Assembly: GCA_021234155.1 (NCBI GenBank)
Contig: JAJEKV010000337.1
Span: forward strand, 248,001 to 312,000
Reading direction: 5' to 3'
Length of the DNA: 64,000 bases
Origin: Isoetes taiwanensis
Lineage: Eukaryota > Streptophyta > Lycopodiopsida > Isoetales > Isoetaceae
This document shows, one piece after another, positions 26,146 through 37,828 of the stretch. The translations under genes and the position numbers were made by a program. The number at the start of each line of letters is the position of its first letter. Position 1 is the first letter of the stretch. The notes under the pieces are model-generated. The model had not been told where the DNA came from. It did not search any database and saw only the letters and a program-made list of their open reading frames with translations.

Positions 26146-26264
26146 AACTATTGTATACGGGTAAGGTAGTTGGGAAGGGATTCCCTGTTTGTCCGATGGC
26201 TGATGCAACTGGCAAACAAGAAATCCCTTCCCAACTACGCTACCCTTACAACAATATCATAGTT
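26146..26264. other. Long hairpin, best miRNA-precursor candidate
   Basis: The left arm contains GTAGTTGGGAAGGGATT (26166-26182) and pairs perfectly with its reverse complement at 26221-26237. Pairing continues inward through CTGTTTG against CAAACAAG with two mismatches, and outward through GGGTA and AACTAT with small bulges. The terminal loop is about 20 bases. A duplex of about 29 bp near a small loop, with a looser lower stem, is the layout of a plant miRNA precursor. I do not recognise a known miRNA. A short MITE is the main alternative. Confidence 0.45.
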
Positions 26265-26523
26265 GGGGAGATTTTTTGGTTCTGTTGACAATCACGACTA
26301 TGCCTAAGCGTGAAACATCACAGATCACGGCTACTAAGGTCAGAGCTATGGCTTTTCCTAAAGTAATTGCTTCTGAAAAGCAAGTTACGAACACATAAAT
26401 GCGATATAATCGGAACCGCGGTCTCTAAGCTTCCAGAACACATCCGGGATATAAAGCGAACACGTTTCTAAACTCCGGCGACCTATTCAATGTCAAGCCT
26501 CGAAAGGTAAAAAAAAATTCGAT

Positions 26524-26591
26524 CTTCACCAATTGAACCGGTGCTGATTATCATTCTCTTCACCAATTGAACCGGTGCTGATTATCATTCT
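26524..26591. repeat. Two-copy tandem duplication, 34-bp period
   Basis: CTTCACCAATTGAACCGGTG starts at both 26524 and 26558, and the two copies are identical through TTATCATTCT. It is a small perfect duplication. Confidence 0.9.
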
Positions 26592-27997
26592 GTGCCAATT
26601 ATCGTTCCAGGATTTTGGCAAATGCGACAAGGCAATAACAAAATACACCACAAGAAGAAAAATCAACCCAACTATGATATTGCCATGGTCTTTCCGCAAA
26701 TAGGACTCAAAAAAGAGCATTTTTACCTTCTTTTCTTACATATAATTTAGTGAATACGCTAGATTCCAATACCAAATATCTACCCTATGAATTTTAATCC
26801 GGAAGCAGGCTTCGAAAAAGACGGAGTTAGTCTCCTAAATTTCCGGTTCATCTCCTTAATTTCCGCTCCAGGTTTGAACAAGCCGGAAGCTGGTTCCAAG
26901 AAGAAAAACAGTCACCTGGCGATCTACATGCTATTGAATAACAAGAGTAGCAAATTTCTGGAAAATTTATAAAAGTGCCGGGGAATTTTATTAGGTTAGT
27001 ACAGTCAGATTTCCAATTTACTTTCAAAAATGCTAGTGATGGTGACCATACGAGCAGGGGCAGTGCAGTTCATAGGCTCGTCAGTTAGAGAATAGGACGG
27101 GACCCAAAAAGCAAAGAGAGAGTGAGATTATCAGCTAAAACCAGGGACGCCTCCATCCATTGATTCTAAACTAGTTTACCTTCAAAATTTTGAAATCGAT
27201 GGCTTTTTACCTGTTAATTTATAATGGAAACAGCGTTTCCAGTTCAAGTCTGTAAGTTCCAGTAGTTGCTTGTTGAAGGCGGCAATTTTTCTGGTAGACT
27301 TAACCCGGGGATTTCGAAGCCTGTCCGGAAGGCCTGAAATCCAAGCCTAGCCATCGCTCTGAACAAGTCGCATCCCCAGCATTATGTTGGCATTAAATAT
27401 CAACACCAACTAAAGAGTTGCAAAGTGGATCAAAACTAAGAAGACCTAAATAAAGCCTTTACCAGAAATGCCAAATTACTAAAATTAAGATACTTAAAAG
27501 TCCACATCCATATCGTAATCTAGTACTCAGAAAGAACTCTAATTTGTTAATTTCCTTTAGTTTCAAAGTGCATAGTGATGGAAAATCATATGTTGCAATT
27601 GCAAATCATCTGAATTTCCAGGCTGCAGCTACCCTTTTTTACTGTTAATCCAGACTTTTTATACAGATATTGGCGTTAATGCGGGTTGTTGATTTTGGAT
27701 TACTATTACATTAAACATTCTAGTTTGCTATCTTCCAACTGGTTGTGAAACTGAAGCAGCAGCTTGAGGTTGTTTGACTGCAAGATGAGTGGGTATGACA
27801 GGTAGGAGGTAATTTCCAAATAGTGAATCGACTTCTTTATAACTACCTGTTGCACCAACTGTCTTCTGGCGAAGGACTGCTGCACGTCTTTGTTGTAGTC
27901 GAAGATCTTCTGTATGCTTCTGACCAGCTGTTGGATCTAGCCTCCGAACACCCTTCATTGATAATCATCTCCTGTTACACTCTTAACCATCAATAAC

Positions 27998-30573
27998 TTA
28001 CAACATGATGGCTGGAAGTACCTCACTACGCCGCCCTAGTGGTCGAGCATCAATAGGCGCAGGATTCGGAATGTGCGATCTGACACGCACACAGAACTTT
28101 GAATGATAAGAATGGGGGCAAACAAGAATGATAAGAATAAAGGCACACCATTACCTTCCAAACTTTGCCAATCCAGGTGTTGCACCGGCTGTTGTATGTG
28201 TTGGATGCTCCAATTGTGTATCTGCTGGTTCCTCAGTGATTAGTAAGATTGACATAATAGTATGCAATTAAAAGGCGCTAGAGAAAAGAACCTTTAATAC
28301 TTGACCGACTTCTTTCCCTCTCCCGAAAACCTGCAGAACCAGGAATACCGATATTTCCACTGGGTGATGAGGGATTACCATAAGACCCACCTGCTGGTGC
28401 AGCACTCTCCCGCTTTATCCTGCTTCAACAACAAAAACATAGGTTAGGGGATCTATTGAACAAGAAAACTAAATGCAGGCAATGACCTTCAACTTTATTC
28501 CACTATTAAAGATATTGAGACAATGCAACATGGGGTCATCCATTAGCCAAAGTTTTGCACATAACCTTACCAAGTTAATAACAGGTTATTTATTTAGAAA
28601 TAGGGATATCTGCAAAACTTTTATTCTTTCTTATGCCATTGTCTCTAACCGTAATGGAGGTATTATGCCCTATTCAGCAGGTGGTATCAATCCTTGCCAC
28701 ATTCCGAAGACCCAAAAGTAGTTCCAACAAATTCCACCAAAATTAGCCACGAATATAATATTCCATCTCTGGATTTATCTTATTAATTCTAAGAGATTCC
28801 GACTAAGTGAATAGTCCACATGATCCGCCCCAGCATGCTTAGGACGAAAGGGTAAAATGAATCTGCTATTTTGACCAGATTCAACAACTAGTGCATACCA
28901 AATCTATGAATGCCCATCATGCTTTGTATCTTCAACCTGGTTCACCCACACTGCATCTTAAAGAATCTATTCATTTTTCTGCCAATACAGGAATGAAATG
29001 CAGTGTCTGCCTCACGTGTTATCACCATAAAGGCCAAGCTTCAAGACTAACTTGCAGGACTTCATGGCTGCATTGTGTCTTGTTAAACCATGCATAGTTT
29101 GCAATTGCAAGTTGAGATGAAACTCAAAAAAGTTATGTCTAGACGGTTAGGGAGCAGGCCTTGGAATGAAATTCTACCTGGTCTGAACTGAATCTCATGA
29201 GGTTCCGCTCCTGGTTGAGACATATGTTGAACGAGTTAATTGTACTATATTACATATATCTCCAGCACCCACATGTTTTATTTTAGGAATCATACTATTT
29301 GCCGAGCAGTTGCATGTTTCGCTGCAGCATAGCCACCCCATACTATGCACTGATCCTCCCAGCAAGACCTACTAATACATATTGTAATTTAAATAAGGTT
29401 TAAATATGCTGCTATAAGCACAGAAGTAAATTCTATTCTTCAGTGAGGATTTATCCTTGCCACATTGAATATACTCAAACAAATTCTTCCCTTGCCAACA
29501 TGCTCTGAGATTACAATGTGGCATATAGAGCATGCACGCAAATATATTCCTCATCCTTTTTAAACATGTCTCAAGGGAAAAATAGTTGGAGGGATGAAAT
29601 ATTGCTACTAGATATAGAAATCTAGCAAGAAGACAAACATAAAGTTCAAAACTGAAGCTCGCATTAGAACAATAAGGCATTTGCAGCCAGCAAACTTGAT
29701 GTAGCACCCTGTCCTTTAAATCAATCTTCGCAGAAATGGGCTTTCAATTGTGGACCATGTCCAAGACCTTTAAATTTATATGCTCCTGGCCCAGGAACCA
29801 GTTCTTCACGAGGGCTCAAAAACTCCATCCCCATTAGAAATGCTACTGCGTCATTACATGTTGTCTTCAAATGCCTGTATCTGCTGGACCTGTACTTGCA
29901 GCATCTTCAGGAAATTGAATATGCAGGTGTGTTAGTGCGAGTGTCTGCTTTAGAAGTATATGTTCCAGGACCAGGCACTTAATTGCCATGCCCACGAGCA
30001 CTCTCTGGAGACCCATGTCTGCTTTCAGGATGTATAATCCTGGTCCAAATGTATGTCCCTTTACTTTCTTATCGAACCTCCCTACAGTGGTAATCGTGCA
30101 ATCTGCTAAATGTACTTGCCAATGCCCTTTATCAATCTTACACTGCTCCAGCATAAAAAAGAAAGGAAATTAACTTGTTTGGGGTCTATAAAGGAAATAT
30201 GGCCTATTGATGATATTGCTTAGGAAAACGGATTACAAAATGGTGCACGAGACAAACTTAAAAACGTTATTAACAGCGTTAATATACCATAGCATAGACA
30301 AAGCTAGCTCTAGTTAGAAAAAAGCGGAGCCATTCGCGGTAAAGAGCGCATGTCTCAGGAGTAGATTTGAACTCATTTCAGTACAAAAAACATGAATCCC
30401 ACAGAAAAAAGAAGAAAAAAAAGAGGGGAAGGGGGGACTTACGAAGCAGTTTTGACGAGGCGACGACGGAGAGGGGGCTGATGCTCTGAAGAAGAAGAAG
30501 AATCTACTGCTGCAGATGAAGATGCCGGAGACGAGGAGGGAGAAGCGATTCTTGGAGAGGCTGGTGAATCCAT
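27998..30573 (-). CDS. Small serine-rich protein of unknown function, four exons
   Basis: The gene is on the minus strand with exons 30573-30443, 28419-28292, 28221-28155 and 28079-27998. All borders are GT-AG and every exon phase (2, 1, 2) joins without a stop, giving 135 residues, which supports the model. The N-terminus is MDSPASPRIASPSSSPASSS, a serine/alanine-rich, probably disordered region, followed by a basic PPLRRRLVK stretch. The middle has KRESAAPAGGSYGNPSSPSG and RERERSRSS; the end has GLAKFG, NPAPIDARPLGRR and a stop at 27998. The exon 2 donor (GTTCTT) is weak, and GTATTA eight bases earlier is an in-phase alternative. I recognise no domain and propose no function. Intron 1 is about 2.0 kb and contains the PGPG-motif relic. 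Start: first ATG of the open first exon. Confidence 0.5.
29712..30155 (-). pseudogene. Relic with PGPG (STPG/SHIPPO-like) repeats
   Basis: Three proline-glycine motifs lie on the minus strand: FGPGLYILKADMG near 30029-30049, VPGPGTYTSKADTRTNTPAY near 29920-29978, and ELVPGPGAYKFKGLGHG near 29750-29800. PGPGxY units followed by PAYSI are the signature of sperm-tail PG-rich (STPG, SHIPPO/ODF3-like) proteins of cilia and flagella. Frames shift between the first and second unit, and stops precede and follow the second unit, so the copy is broken. It lies inside intron 1 of the small serine-rich gene, on the same strand. No introns separate the first two units, which may mean a retrocopy. Family assignment is from motif memory. 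Confidence 0.5.
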
Positions 30574-30802
30574 TAGGGCTACAGAAGAAATGTTGGGTTG
30601 CCTGGGAGAAAGAAGCAGGGTTCGATAAATTATTTAAGGTAAATTAACCAGGAAATTTACCAGTGTGTTTTAGTGTGTCGGATTTCCTTACTACATACAA
30701 AATGTCTGGTTTCCTAGATTTTGGGCCTTTTCACAAAAGGTTTGCTGTAGATGTTGCTAAGATTTTGGCCAAAGGTTGGGTTGGGTGGTTGTCTTTTTTG
30801 GG

Positions 30803-31000
30803 TTGCCCCTAAGAGGGCAAGCCCTTGTTGAGGTGGGTTTGTGGCATATTCTAGGCATATGCCAGTATATGCCTAGAATATATCAATGACTGCTCCAAAC
30901 CCATAATAGGTCAAACTCGATTTGCCCTGTTTCTAGAGCAAACCCACTGAAAACTGCTAAGGGAGCCTGCCCGAGGCCCCAACCGGGTATTTTGCCTGGG
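30803..31000. mobile_element. Palindrome-bearing repeat, copy 1
   Basis: It starts GGTTGCCCCTAAGAGG and includes the conserved block CAAGCCCTTGTTGAGGTGG, a 15-bp perfect palindromic stem with a 6-base loop (30846-30881), then GACTGCTCCAAACC, and ends near CCGGGTATTTT. The same order of blocks recurs at 33384 and 33568, so this is a dispersed element, probably a non-autonomous one. No coding capacity. Confidence 0.65.
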
Positions 31001-33383
31001 TTTTTGGGGCTGGGTTTTCTTCCTATTTCGTGAGTGTCTATTTCTTTGGGCTTGATTGATTCTCCGCTGTGGTGGATAATGCTTGTCCAGTCCCGTGAAC
31101 TTTCAGTTCAACAAGTATAAAGATTAGAAAGCGAGGAGAAATGAAAACGCGGAGAAATTTTCCTATCAATGCATGTTTTTGTGGGTAACTGGTAGAATAA
31201 AAGCTCAAATCGGGAGGATCGGCCCAAATCGAATGCCATGACAAGAGATGAAGTAATCCTTTCTCCCAGAGGAAGACCCTTTGGCGATACCATAACCATG
31301 AAATGGAGCCAAATCAATGCGGATCTATTGTGTTCCAACGGATAAATGCCCCGGTGCATGTGGTAGCGACCCCAGTTCATTGCATGTTAGAAATTGCCCG
31401 TAGATTTTGTGCCTTTTCTTTGGTTTCTTGCCAATGTAGGAGATTAACCTAAAGATTGTCCGCTTGTACTTGCGGATGTTGCTTTTGGCAAGACACAGGA
31501 GTTGTTGAGGAGTGATTAAAGTTTTTCTTACCGACAAACCAAGATAACCATTCTTCCGGGTGTGGTTCGGGGGAGACACCGGATGGTGATTCTGCAGAGA
31601 TAAAAAGGTTAGGCTTGATACTAGTCTATAGAACCTCAGTGGTCATAATTGCGGAGGAAGTTCGAATTCATTTATATGATCAAAGATCGGGCCTCCCGCC
31701 TTTGTATTGATTCAACTTTAATACTTCCGGTTTACAAGGGATGATTAATGAATTTATAAAGGTGGTAAGAACTTGAATGGCAAGTCCGAAAAAGTATTAA
31801 CAATCTTTACTCTTTTAACTTTCTAGTAATGATTTGACTGAAAAATGGGGCGTTTCAACAGATCGGGGATTGGTTTTGATCGATGGAAAGCATGGCGGAG
31901 TTCCTTCAGCCAATTAGGTCACAAAGTGGGAACCATCAAGATAATACATTTTTCTTTCAACGTATATGATTACATTGAGTTTGTGTATATCATATGTTTG
32001 TGGAAATGTAAGCTTGCAAAGGGTGGCTATTTTTTGCAAATCTTTGTTGAAAGTGTTAGCAGCGTAGAAAGTTTAATTAGTCTAAAGCTTTTGACTCTTG
32101 AATGAGAACAGGTTCCTGAGAAAGTAAAAAGCTTTTGATCCTTGCATGAGAAGGGGTTCCCGAGCAAAGTAAATTAAGTGTAAAATTCCATCTTCATTTA
32201 GAAGTCATCATTAAGTGATTTCTTGTAAGATTTTCAACAGGTGTACATTATGTGTTTTGGTGCTTAGCAATGTGTTTGGTGTAATGTGGTTCCGATTTAA
32301 TTGCATCTTCGTTTGTGGAAGCTTATACTGACCTAAGCATCATAGACATTGGCTCGATACTTGCATCGAATTGCGAGAAGCTTATCAGACCTAAGCGTTA
32401 TACATGTTGGATTTGTGATCTAAGAGACAAAATGAATCTCTTTTTCTCGTTTAATTGCTTTATGTTATGTATTTAAAACATTGGTGGCATGGAAGTGGAA
32501 ACGATGAAGACTATCTTCTGAGGAAATGCCAATGGTACCAACATTCTTAAAAGTAGATAAGTTTTGAAACCATATTTTGTTTTGAAATCTATGTGATGAT
32601 GTGGTCAATCTTCTAATGTTAAATTGCAGCTGCTAAAACCTCCTTTGGGGCAACGTTTTTCTTGAGACCATGTAAGACATCATATATAACATAACAAAGG
32701 ATGGAGCAAGAAAAGCCACCCGGGAAGAAAAAAAAAGAGGCAAAGGTGGTGAAGCCACCAGGGAAAGAAGTCAAGAGGCAAAGGTGGTGATCGGAATGAA
32801 ACAGGAGGAGGGGCAACAATTGTGGGAACTTGAAAGCCAAAATATGAAGCCATTGTTGTCCTTCCACATCGAAAGCGTGGTCATGAAACCGGACATGGCC
32901 CTTTTTCCAAAGAATCATATTGGGCATCGGGGTTTTCAAGAAGAATGCGAGAGGATTTCAAGGATCATCCCATAATAATGAGTTTAAGGTGTTGTACACA
33001 ATATGCTCTTTTCATGCGGATTATCTGCAATGAGAACTTCCTTGTGTGGGGAAATTGGTACAATGTTTTTCAAATTTCCACGAGGTTTTTCTATTATTTT
33101 CCGTGTTATCATGATCATCCCTGTTGATTTTCAATGTCATGTATACCTTTTAGTTCTTCCCCTTCGCACCACTTTTTTTCTTTCTAACTACGTGATCGAT
33201 CATTGTACTTTTTGTCTCATATTCCCTTCGCTTGATTTTTTGTCTAATTTTCGTGGGAGGGGCTTTACACCGTAAAAGTTTGATTTTTTTGTACTATGTA
33301 ATTTTGCATGGGAAGGGGCTTTACACCCCCCACTTTTGTCTCATTGTACTTTTGTCTCATATTCCCTTATGCTTGATTTTTGG

Positions 33384-33567
33384 GTTGCCCAAGCCCTTGT
33401 TGAGGTGGAGTTTGTGGCATATTCTAGGCATATGCCAGTATATGCCCAGAATATGTCAATGATCGCTCCCAGACCATAATAAGGTTGTAAACTCTCGGTT
33501 GCCCCTGTTTCTGTGACACCACTCTGGAAACGGGCTAACCAGAGCCTGCCCCGAGGCGAGCTAGCTC
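33384..33567. mobile_element. Palindrome-bearing repeat, copy 2
   Basis: It has the same block order as copy 1: GGGTTGCC, AAGCCCTTGTTGAGGTGG, palindrome at 33418-33455, a clustered GCTCC block, CCTGTTTCT, and a final AACTGGGTATTTTTGGG. The stem has one mismatch. Copy 3 follows immediately, so copies 2 and 3 are in tandem. Confidence 0.65.
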
Positions 33568-33720
33568 CAACTGGGTATTTTTGGGTTGCCCCTAGGGGGG
33601 AAAACCCTTGTTTATGTGGGCTTTTGGCATATCCTAGGTATATGCTAGAATATACCTAGGATATGCTGTGACTGCTCCAAACCTACTCTTACCTGTAAAC
33701 TCTGGTCACCATTCTTGTTG
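33568..33720. mobile_element. Palindrome-bearing repeat, copy 3
   Basis: It begins GGTTGCCCCTAGGGGGG. Its palindrome (33627-33666) is a perfect 17-bp stem with loop GCTAGA. Compared with copy 1, two stem positions have changed on both sides so that pairing is kept. It also has GACTGCTCCAAACC after the stem, as in copy 1. Confidence 0.65.
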
Positions 33721-33773
33721 AAGTTGGGGTGTAGGGAACTGGGTTTGCCGGCACCGCCAAGCATTAGAGCGAG

Positions 33774-33839
33774 CCCCTTCTTCCAACACGGTCCCACACT
33801 GGTGTTTTATGGGAATTGAACCGGTGTTGGAAGAAGGGG
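33774..33839. other. Perfect 16-bp hairpin, candidate small-RNA precursor
   Basis: CCCCTTCTTCCAACAC at 33774-33789 is perfectly complementary to 33824-33839, with a 34-base loop. Weaker outer pairing (GCCGGCACC against CACCGGC) extends the structure on both sides. It may be a miRNA-like precursor or the core of a small inverted-repeat element. Confidence 0.4.
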
Positions 33840-35325
33840 GACCTCGTGTTGGAATCACCGGCCCGTTTTCCGATTAATTGCATCGAACCTAATAATTATC
33901 CGCCCGACTCATCGCCATCGGAAGGAGGTGAAGGCTCTCTCGAGGTTAGGTTTTATGCTTATGTTTTGTTTTGATTGATGTGCTTCACTAATCTTCCAAT
34001 TCTCTACCATGGCGGTGCATTAGCCAAACTAACTCATGTGCTAACTTGTCTACCAAATCTTGAACTTGTTAGAACCTTGTATAAAAAGTCCGTTTAGTCA
34101 AATCCTCTAGAACTCACGAAAACCGGGAGGAAGGAATTAAGTGTTTAAAATCAAATATGTTCGGGTTTGTGCTCATTCTTTTTGCAAATTCGAGGATATG
34201 AATCTTAATTTGTTTGTGCCCCCGTTTTTTGAGCTTGTACCAAGGATTTGGTGATGGAGAATCGAAGCATCTTCTACTTGTTAGCAAAGACTTGTCTTTA
34301 TATAAGTTCCATTTATTAAATTCTTTAAGCTTGGAAGGCTAGGACAAGGAATCAGGTATAAACACACATATTTTCTGCCCTCAATATTATCCTGAATGCT
34401 AGTTATTGAATCTCATTTTTTAGTTCACAACTCATTGATGTGCTACTGTATAAAGATCGTTAAACTTGTTAAATATTTTCTTTCAAGCTCCTTTCTTTGG
34501 ACCGTTTTAAAGTCACAAGTCCTTTTTTATCTTGGTGGGCAATACATTCATGTTTAGTTTCTTCTAATTCCTGCTATGCAATTATCCAATCGCAAACAAC
34601 ATCCACCCTCTTTGGGAAAAAGCAAAAGAAACCGGGTATGCTTTTCGGTTCTTCGGGTATGCTAAGAATATGCCATAAGATGCAGAAGCTTGGTAAGTTC
34701 CTTTATTTATAAACTCTGTAAGGATAAAACCAACAGCAACTACTTATATAGTTAGATAAGTTGCAAGTGCGTAACAATTAGGCAAGTAGGCTGCGCCATT
34801 TGTTTTAATCGTTACTTCGCTTTTGCTCTATGATGGAAAGGAGGTGCAAAAGTTTTTTTTTCGTCACGGTTTATTTTTAGACCAGCCATAGTTTCCAACA
34901 TGCATTGCTACACTAAGACAACGTAGTATCCGTGTGGATGGAGATTATAAACCATGTGTGATGCGTGTTCATGCGCCATAATTATATGAGGATGGGTGGG
35001 TGAAATGCGACTCTGACAAGACAACATGTATCAATGGCAACTCCATTGATATGCACCGACAAATTGATATGCTATTGTCCAAAAGGAAATTGATTGAAGT
35101 GCATTATATGTTGTGTAAAGGGAGATTATAGACCCATGTTGATGCGGTTGATGCGCCTGTAATTATAGGGGATGGGTTGATGCGTGTTGATGCTGTGAAA
35201 TTATATTCTTATGCAAAGTTTCTTGTTATGGCCAATAATTTCTAATGAGGATTGTTTATGCTACATGCATGTGCAAGATATGCTACAACGTCCATTAAGA
35301 TTGTAGATAGTGCCTTTGGCATTCT

Positions 35326-35461
35326 ATAATATGTCCTTTGCTTTCTTGTTAGGTCTGGTTCTTTTCTTCACATATTGTTTAAGATGATGGTCAATAATAT
35401 GTCCTTTGCTTTCTTGTTAGGTCTGGTTCTTTTCTTCACATATTGTCTAAGATGATGGTCT
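35326..35461. repeat. Two-copy tandem duplication, 68-bp period
   Basis: ATAATATGTCCTTTGCTTTC begins at 35326 and again at 35394. The copies are almost identical, differing once in ATTGTTTAAG versus ATTGTCTAAG. Recent local duplication. Confidence 0.9.
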
Positions 35462-35949
35462 GAATGACCTATGTCAATTCTTTTATAAATTTGAAAAATT
35501 ACAAAGTGTTGGAAATCACGTTTGAGAATTATAGTTCTCTTTAATATTGTTAAAAGAGACTTTTTGTATGCTAGTTATATCTCAGCTAGTTTAGCTTAAT
35601 TATGAACTTTGGTTTTTGTAATCAACATTGGTAAAAAATTTATTTGATTGCATTTTATTGCCAATGTATAAAGCACATGATAGTTCCATACTATGGAAAG
35701 TGAGGTTTTGGTGCTTTTAACATATTCTGTATTCTATATTGTGGAACAAAAATGGCCTAAACAAAAGTGGGCAAATTGCCAAGCATATGTTAACCATGGT
35801 GCTTATAAAAGTTCGTAAACACAAAACACAATTTAACAATATTTCCCAGTTCAATATCTCAATTTTTAAAACTTAAAAATACAAGATCAAGACCACCTTG
35901 CACTAAGTTGTTTTTACACATCATGGAATGCAATAATTGATAATTGCAG

Positions 35950-36780
35950 GATTTTCTCGGCATGATCAAGTCCACCTTGCACTAAGTTGTTTTATATATG
36001 CATCTTAATGGATCCATGAGCAGTCTGAATGGAGATGACATTTCCTATACCCCTGAGGTCAATATGGAAAATACACTTATTGATGTATATGCTAAATGGG
36101 GTAGCTTAAAGAAGGCAATCGGGGTCTTTAATAATTTGCAAAATAAAAAGGATGTAGTGTCTTGGGGAATAATGGTATCAGGATATGTTGAAAATGCTGA
36201 GGATAAATTGGCACTGGAATGTCTTGAGGGGATGCATAAAGAAGGAAAGAGCCCAATAATGTTACATTCATTATGACCTTGAAAGCATGTAACACAGGCA
36301 AGTGCATTTATGAACAGGTTAGTGTAGGCATCAGTCCGACTTAGCAACTGGAAGTACACTTGTTGACATGTATACTAATTGTGGGCACTGCGGGGAGGCA
36401 TATGGAGTCTTTTGATTGATTAAAAAATCGTAATGTTGTGTCATGTAATGCAATGATTGCAGGCTATGTTCAACATGAACAAGACCATTTTGCTTAGAGT
36501 GCGTCAAAAAGATGCAATATGATGGTATAAAGCCTGACAAAGTAACACACCTAAGTGTCCTGAAAGCATGTGGGAGCATTGGTAGCATAGAGAAGTGCTC
36601 TTTGCTTTCATGAAGGTATCATTGAGATTGGGCTATACTATGATAATGTTGTGGAGTACAATTTGTTGACATGTATGTCAAATGTAAGAACACAGGCGTG
36701 GCATACAAAGATTTTCAAACATTGCCAAATAGAAACCTTATGACTTGGAATGCAATAATTCTGGATATGCTCAAAAAAAT
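35950..36780 (+). pseudogene. PLS-type pentatricopeptide (PPR) pseudogene
   Basis: Consecutive PPR motifs can be read in three frames. The first open part (about 35998-36275) has NTLIDVYAKWGSLKKAIGVF and DVVSWGIMVSGYVENAED. After a frameshift near 36265 comes TLKACNTGKCIYEQ, then broken copies with NRNVVSCNAMIAGYVQ, VLKACGSIGSIEK near 36550 and NRNLMTWNAII near 36740. Alternating long and short motifs of this wording belong to PLS-class PPR proteins, which edit RNA in chloroplasts and mitochondria and are very numerous in ferns and lycophytes. An acceptor-like TAATTGCAG ends at 35949. Many stops show it is dead; the N-terminus and any E/DYW tail are missing. Confidence 0.75.
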
Positions 36781-36959
36781 GTGAAGGCTTCTTGCTTTAA
36801 AAAAAACAACACATAGAGCAAATTTTGGGGTTGTTGTGATGACATGGAGTAGAGATTTCTGTAGGCCAATCTTCATAAAGTCATGGTATCAAGTATTGTG
36901 TTGTCTGAAGTAGCAATTTTGATTGATTGTGAAAACATGACTTTGAAGTATGATTTAAG

Positions 36960-37720
36960 CCACTTCACCCTCGGGACATGGAGGGCAACCCTCCGTGCGT
37001 AGCACCTTGTTTTTTTAGTGGCTTTAATTTCAATGGTTCGTGTTCTTCATATTTTTCTTATTTTGGCAGTTTCGTTTCTACGTTCTCGCGGGACAGGGGC
37101 CGGATTCATGCATGTGGCCCCCTGTTCCAATCCGGAAGGTCCTGGCCTGCAGTGGTGGGGAGAGCAGTGGCGGTCCACATCTTCAGGAGGGGTTGTTGTT
37201 GCAGCCCATTCTTGTGCAATCTTCTCTCGAATATGGCAGCGGAATCAGGGCCTCCTGCAGGTATCTGAGTTTGTTTCGGTCTTGGAATGGCCATGTTCTT
37301 GAGGAGGCTGGCTAGGGAGCCATGTTCTTGAGGGGCAGTCTGGATGCTGAGGGCCGTCCCCCTGAAAGTAGTGCCATTTGTGGAGCAGCCGGAGCCTCTT
37401 TTGGCAGATGCAGGCCAGGGGAAAGATGGAGCTGGGGATAATTCTTGGCAGTTTGTGGAGTGCCTGCGCCTGTTTGAAGACAAGGGGCCAGGCAGGCCTG
37501 GGATTTTGCAGGCTTGAAGACCTGTGGTGCTTTGAGCATGGGTTGGGTCGTGTTGAAGTGTTTGTTTCTGTGTTCTTGGCTTCGGCCTTGTGTCTGTAAA
37601 TATTTTTTGTTATGAGTGAAGTTAGTGTGGTCATGATGCTGCCAGGAGCAGCATGATGTTCTGTTGTGAATATATATGAATGCCATTGTTGTTCTTACTT
37701 GTAATGTAAAGGCTCTCTTC
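36960..37720. other. GC-richer block, probable TE fragment
   Basis: This block is clearly richer in G and C than its flanks and has overlapping open frames on both strands (longest 136 codons, minus). Because three minus frames are open together and none shows a domain, I do not call a gene. One plus-strand frame reads GSLDAEGR near 37335, and a similar GSLDAEGR occurs near 38420 upstream of the Rep-like relic, so both may be pieces of one element family. The block ends in sequence like a retroelement 3' tail. Confidence 0.35.
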
Positions 37721-37828
37721 ACGTGGTTTGAAAAATCGGTGTCCCTGTATTTCAGTGCTGATTTTCGTGTATTGCTTCTTAATTCATTTCATATAAGACA
37801 TCATTTGTGACTTTAAAGCAAAAAATAA

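Larger units (their letters stand above)
30574..35949. other. Gene-free stretch with palindromic repeats
   Basis: I see no coding gene. The stretch holds three copies of a palindrome-bearing repeat (30.8, 33.4 and 33.6 kb), a separate hairpin at 33.8 kb, a 68-bp duplication at 35.3 kb, and a crude duplication of about 50 bp at 32.71-32.79 kb based on GAGGCAAAGGTGGTG. The remaining sequence is AT-rich without structure that I recognise. Confidence 0.5.

Noticed and set aside
29372-29707. 111-codon minus-strand open frame in intron 1 of the serine-rich gene
   Set aside because: Cys/Leu/Phe-rich with no recognisable motif and no matching splice sites; probably chance.
37106-37722. Three overlapping minus-strand frames of 125-136 codons
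   Set aside because: All three frames are open together, which reflects base composition rather than coding. No domain or splice support.
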